DNA from: Dokdonella_A sp051958935 | GTDB taxonomy: Bacteria > Pseudomonadota > Gammaproteobacteria > Xanthomonadales > Rhodanobacteraceae | NCBI RefSeq assembly: GCF_051958935.1 | Contig: NZ_JBQCFP010000155.1 | Span: forward strand, 1-25,136 | Direction of reading: 5' to 3' | Length of the DNA: 25,136 nucleotides | Shown here: positions 21,055 through 25,136 of the stretch, piece after piece | Numbering within the stretch: position 1 is the first letter of the stretch | How the letters are laid out: each line of letters begins with the position of its first letter | Made by a program: the position numbers and the translations under genes | The notes under the pieces: generated by a model | Told to the model about the DNA's origin: nothing | Seen by the model: only the letters and a program-made list of their open reading frames with translations | Database searches by the model: none

Positions 21055-21842
21055 CCGGCGTCCGGCCGCGCGTCGCCGGGCGGCAAGGTCGCGAGCCGGA
21101 GGAAGCTCTCGTGCTGGTAGCGGCTCATGCGCAGCTGCTGCCCGGTGTCCATGACGACGACGTGGTGGCCGTTGAACCACGGGTGGATCGCCTGCACGCG
21201 CCGCACGTTGACGATCGCCGAACGGTGCACGCGCGCGAAACGGCGCGGATCGAGGCGCGCGGCGAGGTTGGCCATCGTCTCGCGCAGTTCATGGCTGCGA
21301 TCGGCCAGGTGCAGCACGACCGTGTTGCGGCTCGCCTTGATCCAGACGATGTCCTCGACCGGGACCAGCACGACGTGCTCGTCGACGCGCACCGGGATGC
21401 GCTCGATCCAGTCGTCACGCGGGCGCAGCGCGGCGAGCGCATCGAGCAGTTCGCGCGTGGATGCCCGCTCCGCATCCGCCGCCAGGCGCGTCTTCACGCG
21501 GCGCAAGGTCGCGAGGAAGCGCTCGCGACTGAACGGCTTGACGAGATAGTCGACCGCGTTCGCCTCGAACGCGCGCACCGCGTACTGCTCGTAGGCGGTC
21601 ACGAACACCGTCGCCGGCATGCGCCCGGCGCCGATCGCGGCGACGACGTCGATGCCGTTCATCGCCGGCATCTGGATGTCGAGGAAGACGAGGTCGGGCG
21701 AATGCGCGCGGATCGCCGCGACCGCGGAGGCGCCGTCGCCGCATTCGCCGAGCACCTCGATGTCGGCGTCGTCGCGCAGCAGCCGCACGATAGCATGCCG
21801 CGCGATCGGCTCGTCGTCGACGACGAGAGCCGCGATGCTCAT
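21051..21842 (-). CDS. LytTR-type response regulator
   Basis: The 263-residue response regulator has a receiver domain (about residues 1-120) with acidic Asp9/Asp10, phosphoacceptor Asp55 in LVFLDIQMPAMNG, Thr82 in FVTAYEQYAVRAF and Lys102 in DYLVKPFSRERF. The C-terminal LytTR DNA-binding domain (about 150-250) shows VPVEDIVWIKASRNTVVLHL and FARVHRSAIVNVRRVQAI. All phosphorylation residues are intact. The ATG at 21842 overlaps the kinase stop by four bases (ATGA), so translation is coupled. Its own TAG shares CTAG with the sigma factor stop on the opposite strand. A 12-bp direct repeat with LytTR geometry lies upstream of the kinase gene, suggesting autoregulation. Confidence 0.94.
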   Translation of the reverse strand: MSIAALVVDDEPIARHAIVRLLRDDADIEVLGECGDGASAVAAIRAHSPDLVFLDIQMPAMNGIDVVAAIGAGRMPATVFVTAYEQYAVRAFEANAVDYLVKPFSRERFLATLRRVKTRLAADAERASTRELLDALAALRPRDDWIERIPVRVDEHVVLVPVEDIVWIKASRNTVVLHLADRSHELRETMANLAARLDPRRFARVHRSAIVNVRRVQAIHPWFNGHHVVVMDTGQQLRMSRYQHESFLRLATLPPGDARPDAG

Positions 21843-22939
21843 GCGACGTCCTCGACGTCGGGCAGCTCGACGCGCCGCAGCGGGAGGCGGATGCGGCAGG
21901 CGACGCCTTTGGGCCACAGGCTGTCGAGGCGGATCTCGGCCGCCTCGCCGTAGAGCTCGCGCAGGCGAAGGCGCGTGTTGGCGAGGCCGATGCCGCGCCG
22001 GCCGATCTCCTTCGCCATGCCGTCGAGCACGCTGTTGGCATTGCGCACCTCCAGGCAGAGCGACTCGCCGTCACGGCGGCTGTCGATCTCGATGCAGTCT
22101 TCGCCGACGTGCTTGCCGATGCCGTGGCGGATCGCGTTCTCGACGATCGGCTGCAGGATCAACGCCGGCACCGCGCAATCGAGCGTGTCCGGATCGATGT
22201 AGACGCGCGTGCCGAGGCGATCCTTGAAGCGCATGCGCTGGATGCCGAGGTAGAGGTCGAGCAGCTCGAGTTCGCGCTGCAACGCGATCTCCTGTCCTTC
22301 CTGTTCCTCGAGGAATGCGCGCAGGAGTTCGCTCAGGCGCAGCAGCATGTCCTCGGCCGACGCGGTGTCCTCCTGCAGCAGGGTGACGATCGCGTGCAGC
22401 GTGTTGAAGAGGAAATGCGGCTGCAGCTGCGTCCGGAGCACCTGCAGGCGCGACTGGGCGAGCTCGCCGGCGAGGCGGCTCGCCTCGACCTCGCGCCGGG
22501 TCTTCTCGCGGTAGTGCCGCATCGCCGCGTGCAACGCCAGCAGCGCGGCGTAGGTGAGCAGGCCGATTGCGGCATGCTGGCCGACGAACTGGTCGACCTG
22601 CTGGCCGAACGTGCCCGGCTCGAAGAGGTGCGAGACGAGCGCGCCCGCGACGAGCGCTATCGCGGTGGTCGCACACGCGAGCAGCGCCTGCATGCGCAGG
22701 TTCGCGAAGGTCGGCGGCGACACCGGATAGCGCTCGGCGAGGCGGAACACCAGCGGTGCGAGTGCGGCCCAGGTGTACCACTGGATCATCGACCAGCGCA
22801 GGTAGTCGAAGGCCGACCAGGTGTGGCCCTGCAGCGAATCGTGCAGGTACCCCTGGATCGCGAACAACAGCACGACGCCGCTCCACAGGCCGAGGTAGCG
22901 CCACAAGCCGATGTCGGCGTCGAGCAGGCGGATCCTCAT
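21839..22939 (-). CDS. LytS-like sensor histidine kinase (His_kinase family)
   Basis: The 366-residue membrane kinase has about four hydrophobic segments in residues 12-140, a short coiled linker (REKTRREVEASRLAGELAQSRLQVLRTQ), then the His_kinase domain with phosphoacceptor His175 in LQPHFLFNTLHAIVTLL. The HATPase domain follows, with ALILQPIVENAIRHGIGKH (N box) and GRRGIGLANTRLRLRELYG (G box). It should phosphorylate the LytTR regulator encoded directly downstream with an ATGA overlap. No extracellular sensor domain is visible beyond short loops, so the signal is probably membrane-related or small. The ATG at 22939 is the first that gives a natural N-terminus; its ribosome site (GGAC) is weak. 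It is divergent from a small secreted cysteine protein gene. Confidence 0.93.
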   Translation of the reverse strand: MRIRLLDADIGLWRYLGLWSGVVLLFAIQGYLHDSLQGHTWSAFDYLRWSMIQWYTWAALAPLVFRLAERYPVSPPTFANLRMQALLACATTAIALVAGALVSHLFEPGTFGQQVDQFVGQHAAIGLLTYAALLALHAAMRHYREKTRREVEASRLAGELAQSRLQVLRTQLQPHFLFNTLHAIVTLLQEDTASAEDMLLRLSELLRAFLEEQEGQEIALQRELELLDLYLGIQRMRFKDRLGTRVYIDPDTLDCAVPALILQPIVENAIRHGIGKHVGEDCIEIDSRRDGESLCLEVRNANSVLDGMAKEIGRRGIGLANTRLRLRELYGEAAEIRLDSLWPKGVACRIRLPLRRVELPDVEDVA

Positions 22940-23015
22940 CGCGTCGTCCGCAAGGGTGTCGCGGCCATCGTAGGCGCCGCAGGCGTGCGGCGGGAAGCTC
23001 CGGTGGTCATGGCTG

Positions 23016-23048
23016 CGATTCGTCCCGCTGTCACGACGATTCGTCCCG
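23016..23048. promoter_or_regulatory. Perfect 12-bp direct repeat, candidate LytTR operator
   Basis: CGATTCGTCCCG occurs at 23016-23027 and again at 23037-23048, a period of exactly 21 bp or two helical turns. LytTR regulators bind two direct half-sites about 21-22 bp apart on one face of DNA. The repeat sits in the 201-bp gap between the kinase gene (start 22939, leftward) and the secreted-protein gene (start 23141, rightward), about 77 bp from the first and 92 bp from the second. Confidence 0.6.
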
Positions 23049-23140
23049 GCGCAGCCGCGCGCGCACGGTTCGACACGTCCAATGCGCATGCCGGCAGGAA
23101 AGCGATCGCCGTGATCGCGTGCCGGGACGGCGGAGGCCAC

Positions 23141-23497
23141 ATGCGCACACCGATCCTGATCACCCTGCTGTTTGCCGGCGCAATGGCGCGGGCGGACGAC
23201 CTGCACTACCTCGACCTCGTCAACACGGCGCCGGCGAGCCTCGTCGGATTCGCGGTCGCGACGGCGGGCAGCGGCGACTGGCGTACGATCGAACTCGGTG
23301 GCGCGCCGCTGCAGGGCGGCGGCGATACCACCACGGTCGCGATTCGCGGCGAGGGCTGCCTGTGCGATCTGCGCAGCACGTTCGGCGATGGACTCGTGCT
23401 GGTCCAGCGCGATTTCGACGTCTGCCGCTATCGCAGCTACCACACGGGGCCATACCTGCGGCGCGCACGCGCCGATGCGCGGATCGCGCGCGACTGA
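23141..23497 (+). CDS. Small secreted cysteine-containing protein of unknown function
   Basis: The 118-residue precursor has a signal peptide (MRTPILITLLFAGAMARA, cleavage before DD) and a mature part of about 100 residues. It contains VNTAPASLVGFAVATAGSG, then GEGCLCDLRSTFGDGLVLVQRDFDVCRYRSYHTG and a basic tail. Three cysteines (two in CLC, one in DVCRY) could make one disulfide. I do not recognise a named family, although the FGDGxVLxxxDFDVC run feels like a conserved motif of xanthomonad secreted proteins. The ATG at 23141 follows CGGAGG. The gene is divergent from the LytS-like kinase gene, with a LytTR-type repeat between them, so it may be a target of that system. A perfect hairpin follows the stop. 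Confidence 0.8.
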   Translation: MRTPILITLLFAGAMARADDLHYLDLVNTAPASLVGFAVATAGSGDWRTIELGGAPLQGGGDTTTVAIRGEGCLCDLRSTFGDGLVLVQRDFDVCRYRSYHTGPYLRRARADARIARD

Positions 23498-23543
23498 AGC
23501 GCCGGACCGGACCGCCACGCATCGCGAAAGTGGACCTCCCCGC

Positions 23544-23564
23544 GGGTCGTCGCAACGACGACCC
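23544..23564 (+). terminator. Perfect hairpin after the small secreted-protein gene
   Basis: GGGTCGTCG-CAA-CGACGACCC is a nine-pair stem with a three-base loop, 46 bases after the stop. A second hairpin, CGTCAC-gaacg-GTGACG (23571-23587), follows directly and ends eight bases before the ribosome site of the HAF-repeat gene. There is no T-tract; together they may attenuate read-through or shape the HAF gene leader. Confidence 0.4.
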
Positions 23565-23605
23565 TGACGGCGTCACGAACGGTGACGTCCTCATCGGAGA
23601 GACCC

Positions 23606-24805
23606 ATGCGCCAGATCACTTTCGCGATCGTCACTGCACTCGGCGTCGCTGCACCGGGCGCCTTCGCCGGCGCGGCATCGCAATCCGCCTCGTTCGCGCA
23701 CTACCGCGTCACGGTATTGCCTGCGCTCGACGGCGGCGTCGCCGCCAATACGCGCGGCAAGAGCATCAACGACCTCGGGCTCGTCGCGGGCTACTCGAAT
23801 GCGGCGAACGGCCAACGCCACGCGACCGCATGGGCGCTCGGCCGCGTCATCGATCTCGGCACGCTTGGCCACGCGCCCGACCTCGCCAGCGCAATCGCCT
23901 GGCCGAGCAACAACCTGCTCGGCATGGTGTCGGGCATCTCGCTCGTCGACGCGCTCGATCCCGACGGCGGCCAGGGCTGGAGTTGCGCGGCCGGCGGCTT
24001 CCTCGCCAACCCCGGCGGACATGCCTGCCACGGCTTCGTCTGGGCCTTCGGCCGCATGCACGACCTCGTGCCCCTGCCTGGCGGCCACAACAGCTTCGCG
24101 ACCGGCACCAACAGCTGGGGCCAGACCGTCGGCTGGGCCGAGAACGGCATCGCCGACGCCGCCTGCCTCGGGCCACAGGTGCGCCAGTTCCGCCCCGTGG
24201 TCTGGGGCCTCGACCATCGGCCGCACGCGCTGCCACTCGTCGACGGCGACACGTCAGGCTCGGCCACCGCGATCAACGATCGCGGCCAGATCGTCGGCAT
24301 CTCCGGCATCTGCGACCAAGCGGTCGGCCGCTCGAGCGCACGCCACGCCGTGATGTGGGACGGCGGCCACGTCGTGCGCATCGACAACCCGAACGACGCG
24401 CCGTACTGGAACACGCCGATGGCGCTGACCGAGCGTGGCGAGGTCGCGGGCTTCGCCGGCGTGCCCGACGACTTCGACGGCAATTTCACCCGCGCGTTCA
24501 CCTGGTCGCGCGCGGCCGGGTGGAAATGGATCGACATCCTGCCCGGCGACCTCGCCGCGATCGGCACCGGCATCAACGTGCGCGGCGAGGTCGTCGGCTA
24601 TTCCAATGACGGCACGAGCTTCCATCCGTGGATCTGGCGCAACGGCCGGGTCGCCAACCTCGACGAGCCCGTCGACCGCAGCAACGGCTTCGACGGCACG
24701 CTCACGCTCGCCGACGACATCAACGACGCGGGCGTCGTCACCGGGCGCGCAACCGCGGCGGACGGCAGCAGGATCGCATTTATCGCAACACCGATCGGCC
24801 ACTGA
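23606..24805 (+). CDS. Secreted HAF-repeat protein
   Basis: The 399-residue precursor has a signal peptide (about residues 1-22, ending GAFAGA). At least five copies of the HAF-type beta repeat follow, each running like INDLGLVAGYSNxxxGxRHATAWxxGRVIDLGTL. Clear units begin at SINDLGLVAGY, TNSWGQTVGW, INDRGQIVGISG, LTERGEVAGFAG, INVRGEVVGYS and INDAGVVTGRA. Such repeats form beta-propeller-like extracellular domains with no known catalytic activity. Four cysteines lie in the second and third units. The ATG at 23606 follows GGAGAG (23596-23601); an ATG at 23582 in frame adds eight unlikely residues. No C-terminal LFADGFD tail is present, unlike the other large secreted proteins in the window. 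Confidence 0.88.
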   Translation: MRQITFAIVTALGVAAPGAFAGAASQSASFAHYRVTVLPALDGGVAANTRGKSINDLGLVAGYSNAANGQRHATAWALGRVIDLGTLGHAPDLASAIAWPSNNLLGMVSGISLVDALDPDGGQGWSCAAGGFLANPGGHACHGFVWAFGRMHDLVPLPGGHNSFATGTNSWGQTVGWAENGIADAACLGPQVRQFRPVVWGLDHRPHALPLVDGDTSGSATAINDRGQIVGISGICDQAVGRSSARHAVMWDGGHVVRIDNPNDAPYWNTPMALTERGEVAGFAGVPDDFDGNFTRAFTWSRAAGWKWIDILPGDLAAIGTGINVRGEVVGYSNDGTSFHPWIWRNGRVANLDEPVDRSNGFDGTLTLADDINDAGVVTGRATAADGSRIAFIATPIGH

Positions 24806-24900
24806 TGTACGAACATGATCGTACGGCCGCATGCACCCGCCCGCGGCTGGCGGCGACTGCGCGGCACGCGTCGCGGTCGAACGGAACCTGGAGAATCGCA

Positions 24901-25116
24901 ATGAACGACAACATCCCCGAGGAAGGCCAGGACGTGCAGGTGAGGATCGGCAGCGGCGCATGGCAGTCGGCGACCTATCGCCGCGGCCAGTTCGTCGATG
25001 CATTCGGCCTGCCGCTCGATCCGGATCGCGTTTCCGAATGGCAGGCGGCCGAGCCGCGCGTGCGCGACACGCGCGACCGGCTCGCCGAGTGGAACGCGCT
25101 CGGCTCGTACCACTGA
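24901..25116 (+). CDS. Hypothetical 71-residue protein
   Basis: This is a small soluble protein of 71 residues: NIPEEGQDVQVRIGSGAWQSATYRRGQFVDAFGLPLDPDRVSEWQ, then a charged C-terminal helix. There is no signal peptide, membrane segment or metal motif. A compact beta domain of the type that opens with QDVQVRIGxxxWxxAxYRxGQFVD is suggested, but I cannot name a family. It is supported as a real gene by GGAG at 24890-24893, eight bases before the ATG, by third-position GC bias and by non-repetitive composition. It stands alone 95 bp after the HAF-repeat gene; a weak hairpin, GTACG/CGTAC (24807-24824), lies between. Confidence 0.7.
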   Translation: MNDNIPEEGQDVQVRIGSGAWQSATYRRGQFVDAFGLPLDPDRVSEWQAAEPRVRDTRDRLAEWNALGSYH

Positions 25117-25136
25117 CGCCCCCGCACGCGGCCGTG

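Noticed and set aside
24807..24824. GTACG/CGTAC inverted repeat after the HAF-repeat gene
   Set aside because: Five pairs with an eight-base loop and no T-tract is too weak to call a terminator.

Overview
The window is GC-rich (about 70%) bacterial chromosome. Gene content and style suggest a gammaproteobacterium of the Lysobacterales (Xanthomonadales), most likely near Rhodanobacteraceae/Dokdonella. The grounds are a YbiI-type DksA-like protein of exactly enterobacterial length, an ECF sigma factor paired with a DGPF/YCII protein, DUF3297, DUF3761, and secreted proteins ending in an LFADGFD-type tail. The taxonomic call is an inference from recalled families. I saw no rRNA, tRNA, CRISPR array, prophage or transposase gene.

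Layout. 1-2822: an AraC-type regulator, DUF3297 and a partial YCII/DGPF gene run leftward; an aldo/keto reductase is divergent from the regulator. A 13-bp tandem duplication near the 3' end of the regulator gene appears to have shifted its frame and added about 60 residues. 2988-7059: a GAF-GGDEF diguanylate cyclase, an FMN-dependent reductase, a secreted YceI protein, two uncharacterised membrane proteins and what looks like the C-terminal stump of a dienelactone hydrolase. 7148-11378: an MpaB/DUF2236 oxygenase, a secreted M23 peptidase, a 186-bp element with terminal inverted repeats whose two ends supply the stop codons of both flanking genes, a second AraC regulator divergent from an AhpD/carboxymuconolactone decarboxylase-type gene, and ybiI. 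11379-11827 holds no convincing gene on the plus strand, but the minus strand can form a chain of hairpins ending in a strong intrinsic terminator.

11828-16133: a secreted beta-helix/choice-of-anchor-Q protein with the LFADGFD tail, a membrane-anchored Mrr-type nuclease, a decayed FG-GAP pseudogene with the same tail, and a small secreted DUF3761 protein with a possible sigma-54 promoter. 16258-18401: a compact leftward operon DUF350 - DUF1190 lipoprotein - glutathionylspermidine-synthase-like ATP-grasp enzyme. 18514-21054: a TSUP permease, then the DGPF gene overlapping an ECF42-type sigma factor. 21051-22939: a LytS/LytTR two-component system (kinase upstream, ATGA overlap) that meets the sigma factor gene tail to tail on a shared CTAG. 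23141-25116: a small secreted cysteine protein divergent from the kinase, a secreted HAF-repeat protein and a 71-residue hypothetical protein.

The most useful regulatory observation is a perfect 12-bp direct repeat with a 21-bp period between the LytS-type kinase gene and the divergent secreted-protein gene. This is the geometry LytTR regulators use, and it links the two-component system to its own promoter and/or to the neighbouring secreted protein.
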